Assembly (NCBI GenBank): GCA_023213395.1
Contig: CM041465.1
Coordinates: 139,569,741 to 139,633,740, forward strand
DNA length: 64,000 nt
Direction of reading: 5' to 3'
Source: Cycas panzhihuaensis
Taxonomy: Eukaryota; Cycadophyta
Part shown: positions 21,791 through 34,500 of the stretch, one piece after another
How positions within the stretch are numbered: position 1 is the first letter of the stretch
How the letters are laid out: every line of letters starts with the position of its first letter
Program-made: the position numbers and the translations under genes
The notes under the pieces: model-generated
What the model was told of the DNA's origin: nothing
What the model saw: the letters and a program-made list of their open reading frames with translations, nothing else
The model's database searches: none

Positions 21791-24505
21791 TGGATGCACA
21801 TCTGCGGGATAGCTACTTAACGAAATAGGTATGGTAAGAGTAGGTGATAATATGATCAAAGAAGAGACCTATAAGCAAGGTAATTACCACGCAGGGTGCC
21901 CCATACGCCGGAGCGCGAGTTCAGAACCTGCAATGGAATGTGGCTACCAAAGGGTGATCCTCCACCACTTTGAACAAGAGGTGAGGAGGCATAGGGTTAG
22001 CCTGGGTTGACCTAAGGGAAGGATCCTCCCACCCTTGGATGGTCAGAAGGGGAAGGAGAGGAACCTTCAAGGGTTTCCCTAGAGCAACCGGAAACGAAGG
22101 AGGATAGGCAAGCGGCTGGCGTATAGGCGGGGTCACTTTAGTTATCCGGCGAGGCGGGGAACCAAATGAAAGCAAGAGGGATGACTGGAAAAGATGGATC
22201 AAGGTATGCCTAAGTAACTAACCAGGCATACGAGTAATACAGGGGGTAAGAGCTTGCACAACTAAGGAAAGAGAGAAAGGTGGAAAAGAACGGTTCCTAT
22301 GACCTTTCCTTACAAATAGCGGAGGTGCATGCAATAAAACAAATAAAGCGTGAACAGGAAGCAAAGTTAAGTTTCCCTTTTAATCTCCAATGAGTTAATT
22401 ACTAAAAAGGAGATGCAAAAGGAAAGAGTAGTAGGGTGGAGTGAGACGTGTACCTGGACCGGAGGTGTGCGTGACAAGGGCCCTCCCGAGGGACGTCAAA
22501 CCACTCCATGAGGTGCGTCGAATGCGAAGCGTCACGGCGGATTGGAAGAGGGGCTCCCTTACCTTCCCCAGAAAAATACTAAGTACAATGCCAAGGAAAG
22601 AAAGGAACTAAACACTAGTGACTAAAGAAGTATGAAAGTACAATATGCGAAGAACACTTACCAGCAACGGAATGAGCAGAAAATATCTTTTGCGCCCTCC
22701 AAGCACTTGCAAGCAACGGTGGCCTCCCCCCCTTTCCGGAGAGAGGGTACTAACATGCAATGACGAGATCCTAACAAAACATGTCTACATAATACAAATA
22801 TGAACTCAAACACATATATGTTAGCATCAACGCAATGATGATAGTATACGAAAGAGAACAACCGAAGTGAAAGGAAGGTAACCAGTAAGCCTCGGAGTGG
22901 CCCACCTCCCATAAAGAACACCCTAACCTCCCCCCAAAAGCCACCAGGCAGCGAGGGCAAAGCCAAGGAAGGTGGCTGGAAATAGCAACAAGGAGGTGAA
23001 GAGGAGCCAGAGAAGACCTACGGTGAACCAGGATGCTATGAAAAGTAAACTAGGCTGCCGGGAGAAGAGTTCGACAAGGACAAACGGTCGGGACTTATGT
23101 GAGTCGCCCGGACCTAAGCCTAAGCCCTCAAACCAATGTTGCAACGTGTGACAGTGCTGATTTTAGCGGCTAAGAGAGGGCCAACAAACCCTTGTTTGAG
23201 TGTCAAGGACAGCACAAGGCAAGAGGGAAGATTTGGGGGGCTTAAAGCCACTTGAGGAGCATGGAAGGTGGTGCAAAATCCACCCAGCTCTCTCCCAAAT
23301 CCTATGTCAACCCTCAATACCGCTACCTTGAGTAACAAACACAGGTAAGAGGCACTATAACAGAGGTGGAACAGCCCAAGGTAAAGAGGAAAAATAAGCC
23401 TTACAAAGACAACAAAGAAATAAACAAGATAGGGCATCAATAGCACAAGAGCAACAACTTGAATCAATGAATACCTGAATGAAAGAGGAGAGGTGCTTGC
23501 CTCAGCCAAGGGCTGGTAAGGAGAGGCTGAGAAATCAGCCCAGAACTATGGTATAGCAGGTTTGGGGCCCTGCTAATGAAGTTGGAAGGAGAACACCTGC
23601 ACTTGGAACACTTGAAGACCCGCCTGGTAAGAATCTACTGAAATCTCTCCAAGGGGCCCTCTCCAAGGTGCATGAGGGGCTGGGAAGATGTCCAAGCCAC
23701 ACCGAAGGAGAGCTAGGCACTGTAGGAGAGATGCAGGTCCTGTGGTAGCAGCAAGGCAGCAGAGAAGAGCAGAGCACAGCGTTGTTTCCTTGAGGAGCAA
23801 TCTAAAAAGTGAGCCAAAAGTTCTAAAAAATGAGTAAAAAGTGACTTAAGTACCTAACCCAAAACCTAAAGCGAGTGATTAGGGTGCAACTGGGAGCGAG
23901 TTAAGTCGCGAGACACGTGGCAGTTTTGCAATAAATATGAAATTGCCATGGCAGATTTTTAAAAAATAAATTAAAACAGTCATACTGCCGTAAAATCTGT
24001 GGTACCGTGGATATTCTGGTAGTACCACGAAAATCTCGGTGGTACAAACTCGGAGACAAAAATAGGCCCGGCTAGCCAGTCTAGGCTATGGGCAGATGAC
24101 AAAAAGGGGCAATAGGGGGCTGAAACACCTACTCGGGGGTAAACAAGCCAACAAATGGGTCCAACAAAGCAAAAATAGGGCTCAAAACGGTGTGGCAAGT
24201 CAACCAAACGATGACGGGTCATTACACGGGCGGAGGTGGCGCAAACCAAGTGGATCATGGAGTGAGGAGGGCCGAGTGCAGGAAGTGGAGTGGCCACTAG
24301 GGTGCCACACTCACTGGGAGTGTGCCCCTACTATAGTCGTCATAGGCTAAAATAAGTGTAGACGAAGACAAAGTCGTCTACAAAGCCACAAACATGCAGA
24401 CATGCAAACAAACACTCATCAAAAGAAAACGATGATAAGTTGAGAAACATACCTGCACTTATCTGAGTCAATAATTCTGTATCCATTCCCAGAAGCTGGG
24501 AAACA
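21791..24505 (-). repeat. Tat-1 5' LTR
   Basis: It pairs with 7716-10422. It drives minus-strand gag-pol transcription in an intact element. Around 23128-23150 it lacks the second copy of the TGGTCAGGACTTATGTGA repeat seen in the other LTR. It abuts LINE-A sequence at 24506-24511. Confidence 0.93.
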
Positions 24506-24510
24506 CAGAC
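24506..24510. repeat. Tat-1 target-site duplication, right copy
   Basis: cagac pairs with tagac at 7711-7715 (one mismatch). LINE-A sequence resumes at once (caaagaaatctcttcat), matching LINE-B at 42747 onward. Confidence 0.65.
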
Positions 24511-26437
24511 CAAAGAAATCTCTTCATAATTCCCTCTAATATAGAGATAACCTTGCACAGTAGCTTAAATACTAACATCTGGTAAACTGGAATGCTCTGG
24601 AGAGAGGCCACCACTAGTTGGATTTTTCCAGCCTAACTAAGAAGTGCCCCTTTCCAACCCTCTAGCTTCCTGTTAAATATGCTCACCATGGGGTCCCACA
24701 AGTTCTTCCCCATCTTCCCCACAAAGAGGGGCATACCCAGATATGAAGCTAGAAGGGGTCTTCTGGAGATTTCCAGAGTCCTATTGATCCTCCTCTTCTG
24801 TCGTTCCAGAGTGTTGATAAAGAAACCTGAGCTTTTTTCTAAATTGATTTTTTGGTTGGTTGCTCTTTCATATGCTTTGAGACCTTCTTTTAAGGCCCTA
24901 GCCTCCTCTAAGAATGCCTTACCCAAGAAGATATTGTCATCCACAAACTGGTGGTAAATGACATTGTCCAGATTGGAAGATGCCTTCAGACCAGATATCC
25001 ACCCCAACCTCTGGGCCTCCATTGTAGCTCTCCCTAACAGCTCCGCCATGATAATGAATAGAAAGGGAGAGAGGGGATGACCTTATCTTAAACCCCTAAA
25101 TCTAGGAATAAATGGAGTTGATCTCCCATTTATAATCACTGAAAAAGAAACCCTAGAAATACAACACTTCATCCAATCCCTCCATACCTCCCCAAAACCA
25201 AACGCTTTAAGACATTCCAGTAAACAGTCCCAGGCCACCCTGTCGTAAGCCTTGGACATATTAGTTTTAATTATCATACCTGCTTCCTTCTGCTGGAGGG
25301 TTCAGTACAGAGTTTCATGGACAGTGATGATGCCATCTGTGATTTGCCTGCCCTTGACAAATCCATCTTGATTTTGTGAAATGATAACCAGAAGGGTTTC
25401 CCTTAGTCGATTTGCTAAGACTTTGGCCAGAATCTTATATTTTATGTTACAAAGACTGATTGGTCTAAAATCTTCCATTGCTTCCGCTCCCTCCTTCTTC
25501 AGAATCAAAACCAAGAAGGTAGCCTGCCACTCTTTCAGGATGGTCCGCTTGAGAAAGAATTCATTTAACACTGATAATAGATCGTCCTTTATAATCTCCC
25601 AATATTCTTGAAAAAAACCAAGTGGAAACCCATCCGGACCTAGGGCCTTATCTCTGCCCATACTAAATAGGGTGTGCTCTACTTCTTTATGAGAAAATGG
25701 TTCTGTCAGTTTGTTGTTTAGCATCTTGGTGATCACTTTCAGAATGAGATGCATAAGTCTAGCCCTTAGGCCAGGATCCTGGCAGCCAGGTTCTGCGTAT
25801 AGCTCCTTGAAGTATTCCAAAGCTATACCACCAAACTGATCCTCTGACTCATGCATCACCCCATCCATACTACGAAGTTTGCTGACCCTATTATGAGCCT
25901 TGTGCTTCAGGGTGGATAGATGGAAGAACTTGGTATTCCTACCCCCTTCCTTTATCCACTGCTCCCTGGATTTCTGTTTCCAGAGGATCTCCTCCCTAGC
26001 TAGCATCTCATCTAATTTTCTGGAGGTGAGATGTTCTGTTTGGTCCAAAACCTGGGACCTACCTTCTATTTGGAACCTATCCTCGGTCCTTTTAAACTCC
26101 AATAGCAGGGCAGTTTTGTCTTCAAATATGTTTCCAAAGATCTCCTTGTTCCATATCTTGATTTGTCTCTTGACCTAGTTTAACTTCCTTGAAAACCTAA
26201 ACATAGCACATCCATGGACCCAGACTCCCCACCACTCTCCAATCCGCTCCTTGAGATTCGGATGCTTAAGCCACATAAGTTCGAATCGGAAGGGGGCCCC
26301 TTTGTGGTTTCCGGGGGCAGATCCCTCAAGAACTAAGGGAGCATGATCCGAATCAGACTTCGAGAGAGCCTCTAATTTGGTTCCTTTAAAATGAGAAGCC
26401 CACTCATTGTTAGTTAGCATCCTGTCCAATCTACATT
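24511..26437 (-). pseudogene. LINE-A ORF2: end of endonuclease and reverse transcriptase
   Basis: Reading leftward from the truncation, LDRMLTNNEWASHF and SDSDHAPLVLEG represent the end of the APE-type endonuclease, including its catalytic SDH. Then come the spacer and RT with GPDGFPLGFFQEYWE, FRPISLCNIKYKILAKVLANRL, QDGFVKGRQITDG, a DMSKAYD-type block that reads TNMSKAYDRV, and FVDDNIFL (polymerase Asp pair intact). Stops separate the frames at about 25300 and 25080. The 5' half of the endonuclease is absent because of 5' truncation. The domain nicks and primes at the target in active LINEs. Confidence 0.93.
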
Positions 26438-26455
26438 AAAGTTCTTTTATTTCTT
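26438..26455. repeat. LINE-A target-site duplication, right copy
   Basis: It is an exact match to 5869-5886, lying just beyond the truncated 5' end of LINE-A. Confidence 0.92.
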
Positions 26456-27118
26456 GATCTTAAAAGGAATCCTTTGTTTCTAAGTAAGACCATATTTAAT
26501 ACTAATTTTTCTTACATTAAAAAAGATAAGCACCTGAATCAACCACCTTATTTCCATCCTTATAAGGGGAATGGTTAGGACACCTGAAGTTACCACCATA
26601 CACATGCCTTTGGCCTACTAATATTGGATGAGGAATGTCATTGACTATCAAGTGTATTAGGTGGCAGGTTGAGGTGTAAAAGCTATCTATTTCTAGAGTT
26701 TGGAGACTAAGGCTAGACCTAGAGATTGTGAGTGTCTTGGTTAGCAAAGCCATCACTACTAGATTTGTCGCTAGGCATAAGACTATTGTAGGTAGACACA
26801 CAAATTAGGGGGGTCTTAGCACCTTCTTAGGAGCCTACATACTAAGGTATATTGATCCAAGAACTCACATACCAGTATATTGGGTCACTGGTTTACTATT
26901 TGTGGGCAGGTGGCACTAGATAGGATAGTAACAAAAAGCTTCCCTTGGAGACACTTAAACTTAGAGCCTAGAAACCTTTGTAAGGACTAAGACACTTATT
27001 AAACATTTGGGGACAACCATAAAACTTTATTTTTAGGATAATTTTTAAACCTTATTTGAACAATTATATTTTAAGAGCATTCTTATCAAAAGGACTTATC
27101 AAAACCTAGTTGATAAAT
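26456..27118. other. Copia leader, continued after LINE-A
   Basis: AT-rich sequence resumes the copia leader up to the gag ATG. No domain was recognised. Confidence 0.5.
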
Positions 27119-28270
27119 AATGGCACCAACTTTGGCACTATGATCATCCCTAAATTTGATGGTTCTAATTTTCTAAATTAGAGTAGGAGGATGAGACCCA
27201 TCCTTATAGCTAATGATATATGGGATATTGTGAGAACTGGGTATATAGAATTAGGATAAAATCCAACAAATCTTGAGAAGTTAACTAATAAAGAAATGTC
27301 ATGAAGGATAATAAGACACGTTGATATTTTATGCACATGAAGACCATATATTTCCTAGAGTAAGTGAATCAGTAATATCTAAAGAGACTTGGAACACATT
27401 ACAACTAATTTATAAAGGGGTTGCTTCATCCAAATTACAAACACTAACAAGCAAATTAAAAAATCTTAAGATGATGCCGAATGAGTCAATAACTAAATTT
27501 ATGACCAAGGTGCAAGATATTATCCATCAAATGAGATCTCTTGGGGAGACATTGACTAAACAAAAAGTGGTTGAATAAATCCTAAGATGTTTTAATACTG
27601 TAAAAATATTTAAAATAGTAGCTACTAGTATTGGAGTATCAAAGGACTTAAGTGCATTGAAAATAGAATAACTAAGTGCCTTATTGATGGAAGTAGAGGA
27701 ATAATAGAATATAAATGAATCACTTGAATATGCCTTTGCTACCAAAGCAAGAATACAATCAAATTATCAAGCTGGTACCTTTAAATTTAGGGACCAATTC
27801 CTAAGAAAGAGAAATAGAAACCCTAAATAAGAAATACACCAAGAAAAGTAACCAAAGTATCAAGCTCCATATCAGAGATGATAAGGAGCTAATCAAAGGA
27901 ATACCAACCATAATAGATACAAAAGTCAAGAAAGGAACCATAGGATAAACCAATGTTATCCAAATTGTCAAGGGGACATGCAATCTAAAAGGACTAATCC
28001 CAATTATCCTAACAAACAAAGGGATGATCAAGCTCTATCTATGGAAAGAGGAAGACCTTTCCATATTGATAGGTCCTATCCTCGTAGAAAACACTTTAGC
28101 TTTGGAAGAAGAGATTCATTTTATTATATATTTTGTAATCAACCTAGCCACATAGAAGATAAATGCTTTCTAAAACATCATCCACCAACTAGAGGAATTG
28201 GCAATATAGTTGTGGAAGCAAGGGAGAACAATCGCCTCTTTCTATCCAGCTTCATTACCCATGAAGAAGA
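27119..28270 (+). pseudogene. Copia gag
   Basis: It starts with MAPTLAL, followed one frame over by KFDGSNF, the usual copia gag opening. The central block LYAHEDHIFPRVSESVISKETWNTLQ-like (27330-27400) and LTSKLKNLKMMPNESITKFM are UBN2-type gag. A zinc knuckle near 28117-28175 reads YIFCNQPSHIEDKCF. Its first Cys is Tyr, a G-to-A change that should break zinc binding. Several stops interrupt it. In active elements it packages the RNA. Confidence 0.87.
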
Positions 28271-28505
28271 AGATGATAGTTGGTATATCAATTCAAGTTA
28301 TTCCACTCATATGACTCATAAACAACATATATTCAGAACTATGGATAGAACTAAAAAGGGGTCCATTGTATTTGGTGATGACACCTCTCATGAGTCCATT
28401 GGAAGAGGTAATGTAGTGCTACAAATAGAATTAGGAGACACCCAATATCTTGATGATGTACTTTATGTGCCAACCCTTAAGAAGAACCTTTTATCTATAG
28501 GATAG
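28271..28505 (+). pseudogene. Copia aspartic protease
   Basis: The active-site region reads SWYINSSYSTHMTHKQHIF where the family has D-S-G-A-S, so the catalytic Asp is Asn and the Gly is lost. Downstream IGRGNVVLQIELGDTQYLDD and VLYVPTLKKNLLSIG are typical of the family and confirm the identity. Confidence 0.88.
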
Positions 28506-29700
28506 ATGATGGCTCAAGATTACAAAGTCATATTTGATAATGGAGAATACACCATTAAAGATAAAAGAAGGAACAAGGTGATAGTTACCAAGGGAAAAAT
28601 GACTAAGGATATAATTTTTAAGCTAGTCATTACTCTTTCTAACACTTATGCTTTGAAAACAATAGTAAATCTTGACAGTGACATGTGGCACAAGAGATTT
28701 GGCCACTTGAACTATAGTAGTCTAGCACTAATGAAGAAGATGGATATGGTTGATGGGTTACCACACATTTTTCAGATAATAGCTCTAGAGCCAATGGACC
28801 TCTCTAACTAGTATACACAGATATTTGTGGCCCCATGGATGTTCCCTCATAAGTAGGAGCTAGATATGTTATCACATTTATTGATTATTTTACTAGAAAA
28901 CTTAAGTTTATTTCCTAAAATTCAAGTCAAATGCATTCTAACACTTTGTCGACTTTAAAACCTATGTGGAAAGATAAAGTTAATATAAAATCCTCTTTCT
29001 AAGATTAGATAATGGGGGAGAGTCATCTCAAATGAGTTCAAAACCTTTTATGCACATCATAGAATAAGGAGACAACGTACAAATCCCTACACCCCCCAAC
29101 AAAATGGTATAGCTGAAAGAAAGAACCACACTATAGTTAAGATGGTTAGGTGCATGTTAAAGGACAAAAGATTGGGACATGAATTTTGGGCTAAAGTAAT
29201 TCACACAGTTGTCTATTTACTCAATAGGTGTACCACCAAAGCACTTAGGTAGAAGAATCCTAAAGAAGCTTGGACTAGATACAAACTTAGTATCTACCAC
29301 TTAAGAGCTTTTGGATACTTAGACTATGCTCATGTTCATGAATAAAGAAGGTTTAAGCTATATGATCATAGCATCAAATGTATATCCATTGGATACAATA
29401 ATGCCTCTAAATCTTATAAGGTTTATGATCCTAAATCTCAAAAGGTCATGGTGAGTAGAGATGTTAAATTCCAAGAAGATGATTATTACCACATTGATCA
29501 TGATCAAAATAAAGGGAATGGTGACATGATAAATCTTGATTCCACCACTAGGTCTAAATATGTGCCACCTAGGAACGAATCAAAATAAACCATTGATATA
29601 TCAAGTGGGGAGAAAACCTCTTCTCAACCTCCATCATAAAGATTACCAAAATGGGTTTAAAGAAACCTTGATATAGATAACATCTTAGATAATAACTATA
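28506..29700 (+). pseudogene. Copia integrase with GAG-pre-integrase zinc region
   Basis: The pre-integrase motif MWHKRFGHLNYSSLALMKK (H-x3-H part of the zinc finger) is followed by a heavily broken core. The catalytic Glu block survives as QQNGIAERKNHTIVKMVRCM near 29100-29160. FGYLDYAHVH and later KVMVSRDVKFQEDDY belong to the C-terminal part. The first Asp blocks are not readable in one frame. Confidence 0.85.
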
Positions 29701-30530
29701 ATTGAAGATCTAATCATGCGCATAGGATGAATTTTGCCCTTATGAGTCAAGTTATGAAGACCCACAAGCCTCATACTTTTGACAAGGCCAACACACATGA
29801 TGCTTGGAGAAAGGCAATGGAGGAAGAATATAACTCTATAGTAAAAAATAATGCTTGGGAATTGGTTGACCTTCCTCCCAATAAAAAAGCCATTAGTACC
29901 AAGTGGGTTTATAAAACCAAGTTTTAATCTAACAGATCAATTGAAAAACATAAAGCTAGATTGGTAGCAAAAGGTTATGCCCAAAGAGAAGGTATGAATT
30001 ATAGCAAAACATTTGTCCCTATTGCACTTATGGAAACCATCCACATAATGATGAGATTGGCATCACAAATGAGATGGGATGTTGACCAAATAGACGTTAA
30101 AAGCATATTTCTTAATGGCTATATTGAAGAAGATATCTATGTCTCTCAACCCCAAGGTTTTAAGGTCAAGGGAGAAGAAGACAAACTATATAAGCTTAAA
30201 AAGACACTCTATAAATTAAAGCAAGCTCCTAGGGCATGGTATTCCTAAATCAATAGATACTTTAGAGATTAAGATTTTGAAAGATCTCAATCAAATCCAA
30301 ACTTGTATATCAAGATCAAAGGAAACTCTATTCTAATAGTGGGACTCTATGTAGATGACCTTGTATACAATAGAAATGACTCTCATCTTTTACAAAACTT
30401 TAAGAAAGCTATGTGTAAAGAGTTTAAGATGAAAGAATTATATTTAATGCATTACTTCATAGGTTTAGAAGTATGGAAAGATAAAAATGACATCTTTATT
30501 TCTTAAAGGAAGTACACCTTAGACTTACTT
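29701..30530 (+). pseudogene. Copia reverse transcriptase
   Basis: AWRKAMEEEYNSIVKNNAWE and KKAISTKWVYKTKF open the RT. KARLVAKGYAQREGMNYS, VDQIDVKSIFLNGYIEEDIY and LYKLKQAPRAWYS follow. The catalytic pair is kept in LYVDDLVY at about 30340. In-frame stops at about 29928, 30249 and 30507 break it. In the third block, the first catalytic Asp is retained (DVKSIFLNG). Confidence 0.92.
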
Positions 30531-31280
30531 CAAAAGTTTAAGATGAATGATTGCAAATCTCTAGCGACTCTAACTGAAGTTAGGATTAATCTATCTAAAC
30601 TTGATGATTCTATACTAGTAGATCCCACACTCTATAGATAACTAATTAGCAGTATGATTTATTTAACTTTAACATGACTAGATATTATGCATGTATTCAA
30701 CATAGTATCCAACTTTATATAAGACACCAAGACTACTCATTGGAAAGCAACAAAAAAGATCCAATAGAATATGGGTTATATTATAAAACTTCACTGAATT
30801 TTAGATTGACTAGGTATATAAATTTAGATTAGGCTGGTGACATTGATGGCAGGAAATCCAATTCAGATTACACCTTCAGTTTAGGTTCAACAACTATAGC
30901 ATGAAGCACCAAGAAATAAAATATTATTCCCCTATCTATAGTAGAAGTGGAATATAAAGTAGTAGTATCTAGTGCATTTGAAATTGTATGGCTTCGAAAA
31001 CTCCTACAAGACTTTTAGATAGAATAAAAAGAGCAAACTAAAATTTGGTATGACAATCGAAGCACCCTTTAGATGACTTAGAATCTAATATTTCATGGTA
31101 GAACTAAGTCTATCAAACCTTAGCACCACTTCATTCCAGAATTAGTTCAAGTAGGTGAGATTGAGTTGACATATTATAGTATTAAAGATAAAATAGCTAA
31201 TATATTCACAGATCCATCGAGAAAGATCAAATTTCACAAATTCAAGGATAAACTTAGAGTTCTATATAATGGACATTGTA
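30531..31280 (+). pseudogene. Copia RNase H, heavily decayed
   Basis: Short in-frame islands remain, for example LISSMIYLTLT (usual copia LVGSLIYLT block) and, in several frames, the WKATK and DNRS-like segments. Stops are dense. Identity rests mainly on position between RT and 3' LTR. Confidence 0.75.
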
Positions 31281-31288
31281 AGGGAGAA
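31281..31288 (+). promoter_or_regulatory. Copia polypurine tract
   Basis: agggagaa lies directly before the LTR start TGTTGGG. Confidence 0.7.
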
Positions 31289-31591
31289 TGTTGGGATAAT
31301 GCCCATTCATAAAGAAGAGTGCACACCTACCTTAGGCTCCCAAATGCCACCTAGAGCCACCATGCATCCATCTATAAGCTGACCAACGTAAGTATTAACT
31401 TTATTTTATTTATTTTTTAATTATTTACTTGATTTTTTAGGTTGAGATGGTCCACTACCTCCCCAAACTATAAATACAAAGGGAATGCCTCCTTGGTGTT
31501 TTTTAACACTGCCACTCATTCAAAAAGTGTACTATACTCGAACAATAGATGGATAATGCGATCTTTAGCCTGTCGATTCCTCACACCTACA
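31289..31591 (+). repeat. Copia 3' LTR
   Basis: It pairs with 2853-3139. It contains a short AT-rich insertion around 31395-31440 missing from the 5' LTR. It is followed by the duplication agata (31592-31596). Confidence 0.88.
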
Positions 31592-31596
31592 AGATA
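31592..31596. repeat. Target-site duplication agata, right copy (copia)
   Basis: It is identical to 2848-2852. Confidence 0.75.
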
Positions 31597-34500
31597 TTCA
31601 TTGGTAAAGGGGACATCCTCATATGGCTAATAAGAGAGTCCTAGGAAACTAGGCAACTCTAATAGTTTATTCGAAGGGAGATGTATTACGCATATGAGTA
31701 TCTAGGAGGGGGGGGTGTTGATTGTGCCTCAATTTAATTTATAGATGAAAATCTCCCACTTGTCATTAACTTAAGAACATAAGTTATATAAGTGAGGTCA
31801 TAATTTATGGGGGTGAAAATAGGAACTAGAATCAAGCTCCTATTCAATAAAGAAATGAAAATCAAAGTAGTATAATAACATAAGAAATGGAAAAGAACAA
31901 TAATGAGTGAGCATCATAAACTATGACTCATGATTCCTAGCTCTACAACTTAAAGGTAGAGACTAACTTGAGGTGGATGTCAAAGGGGGCCAGACCATAA
32001 GAGTGGCCTAGCCTAATAGTAAGTTATTATGGACTAATATTGAAGGAGTTTACACCCTCTCAGACCACTTACATCTGACCCACTTCATAATTACCTTAAA
32101 AAAGAATTAGCACTCATCATCTCCTAGGACACAAGGCAATATGCTTACTCTTTAAATTATATATGATCAATAGAGAGTAACCTATCTCTCCTATAATCAA
32201 TAGAGAATGTCACATCTCTCCAAAAGATTAAGGTTATATAAGAATATAGGAAATAAAGCTAGCACCAAGTGGCTAAGACTAGCTTATTCCTTTAGGGGTG
32301 CCAAGTTTCAAAGTAAAGTTATCCTCTTCTAGGATGTGAGCATAAATAAGGAAGAGAAGCGTAAAATAAAACTTAAACAATATTAAAATTAAATAAACTA
32401 CTAATTAGAAAGAAGTAAGCAATCACTAATAAAATAAAAACAAACAGACACACACTAAGTAAAAGAAAAAGGTACTTTTCCTACACTTATGACTAAGTCT
32501 AGACTAATGTTTATTGGGTGTAATACCCAATTACATTAACCTTATATAAACTCTCTCTATTTCTTGTATTTTTATATTAGAGTTATGGGCCATCTTGATA
32601 TGTGTGACACCTCTAAGTAGACCAATGGGGTTCTCTCACTAGTTGTAAGTATGTATTATAAGTATGTACTCTTTATTATTCCTAATTGAGTTTTAGCCAA
32701 TTCTCCATACATTATGTTTATTATTGTACATACTTCATTCTTTTGTACTTTTTTGTTTATCATTCACTCACCATTAGGAGTTTGTATAATTTTGTATTTC
32801 TAATTCTAATAATGTTAAAGGAAATAAACTTTTCCTTTGTAAAACTAAAATATACAAAAGCAAGTGAGTAAACAAAATGAAATCACCAAACTAAACAAGA
32901 AACTTGATGACCTCTCATAAACAAAATGTAGAGATAAACCCTATAGAGACTCAAGAATGGTAATTCAAATGAGTGATACCCTATAGAGTTAAGAAAGTCC
33001 CTCTAATTCTTTTACCAAAGGAGGGGAATTTCCCACTAAGATAGTTGAAATAATAATAATAATACAATAAAAAAATAGTGAGTAAATAAAAAAGAGAAGC
33101 AAGTAGTCAAAATAAAGTTTAGAATTTGCATTTATTAATTGTTTTTTTGCTCATTTTAAAGCATTGTATCTCCTTTGTCTTACTAAAATAAATTAGCAGG
33201 AAAACAACATGAGTAATATACTTTCCAATAAAATGGGATTAATAGAAAACCTCTTAGCTAGTAGGAAAGAAATAAAGAAAAAGAAGCATGTAACTAAACC
33301 CAAAAATCAAGTAAAAATCATGAAAGATTAAGTAGTATAACTCATGTACCTATGATAACTTCTATAAAATATAGAGTAATATTGAGATAAATGTCACTAT
33401 AAATAGGTTAGTCAATAAAAAATATGATAAAGTGATTTTAAGTTATCATACATATAAAAAAACTAAATCAAGAGACCAATCAATAAACTTTGAAAACTAC
33501 ATATAGTCTAATAGCATAATGGATACACTAATGGAAATTACTACAAAAAGGAAAATAACAAATGTTCCAAAAGTTACCATAAGATGGTTAGCGAATAAAA
33601 CCTAAATACCTATAATGAGCCAATCTAAACTTACACTTACTAAATCATAAATTAACTTAAAAACCTATAAGTTATGATAACTTACAAAAAAAATACTAGA
33701 AAAACATCTATGCTAATGTAAATCCCATATAAAATATGAGTAAGAGATATTAGAAATACAATCAAATGAAGGTTAGTCAATTATTATAAACTTAAAAATG
33801 AAAATAGGCATAAGCATCAGTTAGAATATAATAAAAAACATAATTATACCTACTATTATTTATTGCCTTAGTTTTACAAGGTGAATTTACTCCAATTTTC
33901 TTCTAATAGTTGCTCAGAATAATGGAGAATATGTGAATGATAAGAAGAATATAAACAAAATGAGATTTTCTAGTGTGGAAGAATTTAGTATAATATTTTA
34001 TCAAAATGGAGGTATAAAACCATGGAAAATAGCTCAAAAGCACTTAAATAATCACAAATCTAACTCCTAATGGCTCCCTACTCAATCTCTCAAAGTATTC
34101 CTATGCATAAACAATGTTAAACTAGCTCTAGATCTAATTAAATGTACTTTATGTGCTCTAAAAACTACCAACCCTAGCTTGTATTGATCAAATCTATTTA
34201 TAGAGTAAATTAGGCAAATGATTTTATAAAATTATAGGTTTCTAAGGATTTAACCCATTGTTTTAGCTCAAGAACCACCTTAGAGGGCTTAAGATCATTA
34301 AAAAAATCTCACAAAAACATAATTTCATGTGAGTTTTGATTGCCATAGTGTTTTACAAGGCATCAAGATAAATCAAAGTGGTACCATTGTGTATAAAAAA
34401 GGAAATTATAATAAGTATATTTGTAGTGTGTTAGCAAATTCTACTATTTTAGAAGAAGATTATGACATGACACCATGACAAATTTAATTTATTATGTTAT

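Larger units (their letters stand above)
7716..24505 (-). mobile_element. Tat-1: Tat-type Ty3/gypsy retrotransposon, 16.8 kb
   Basis: Long LTRs (7716-10422 and 21791-24505) start with TGTTTCCCAG and end with GTCCA or ATCCA when read on the minus strand. A degenerate tRNA-Asp-like primer site follows the right LTR and a purine tract precedes the left LTR. Gag (from 21523), protease, RT, RNase H and integrase (to 14957) run leftward. The 4.5 kb between integrase and the 3' LTR holds an extra RNase H-like domain and an oppositely oriented PMD gene. The pol sequence and long 3' region fit the plant Tat lineage. Multiple stops and a changed RT active site show it is inactive. Confidence 0.93.
5887..26437 (-). 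mobile_element. LINE-A: 5'-truncated L1-type LINE, split by Tat-1
   Basis: The element reads right to left. Its 3' poly-A tail appears as poly-T at 5885-5895, and its 5' end is truncated inside the endonuclease at about 26437. The two halves (24511-26437 and 5887-7715, together about 3.75 kb) rejoin smoothly when Tat-1 is removed, matching the uninterrupted homologue LINE-B. Domains in order are the endonuclease end, RT, zinc-binding RT tail and RNase H. The 18-bp TSD and poly-A are typical of target-primed reverse transcription. Confidence 0.92.
2853..31591 (+). mobile_element. Ty1/copia LTR retrotransposon, split by LINE-A and nested Tat-1
   Basis: The LTRs at 2853-3139 and 31289-31591 share the start TGTTGGGATAATGCCC and the end CACCTACA, and are flanked by the 5-bp duplication agata. 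A tRNA-iMet-type primer site follows the left LTR and a short purine tract precedes the right one. The interior reads gag, protease, integrase, RT, RNase H in copia order on the plus strand. Removing the 20.6-kb LINE-A insertion (with its nested Tat-1) leaves about 8.2 kb. All coding frames are interrupted, so the copy is inactive. The roughly 3.4-kb stretch between primer site and gag is unusually long for copia and may hide another decayed insertion. Confidence 0.88.
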
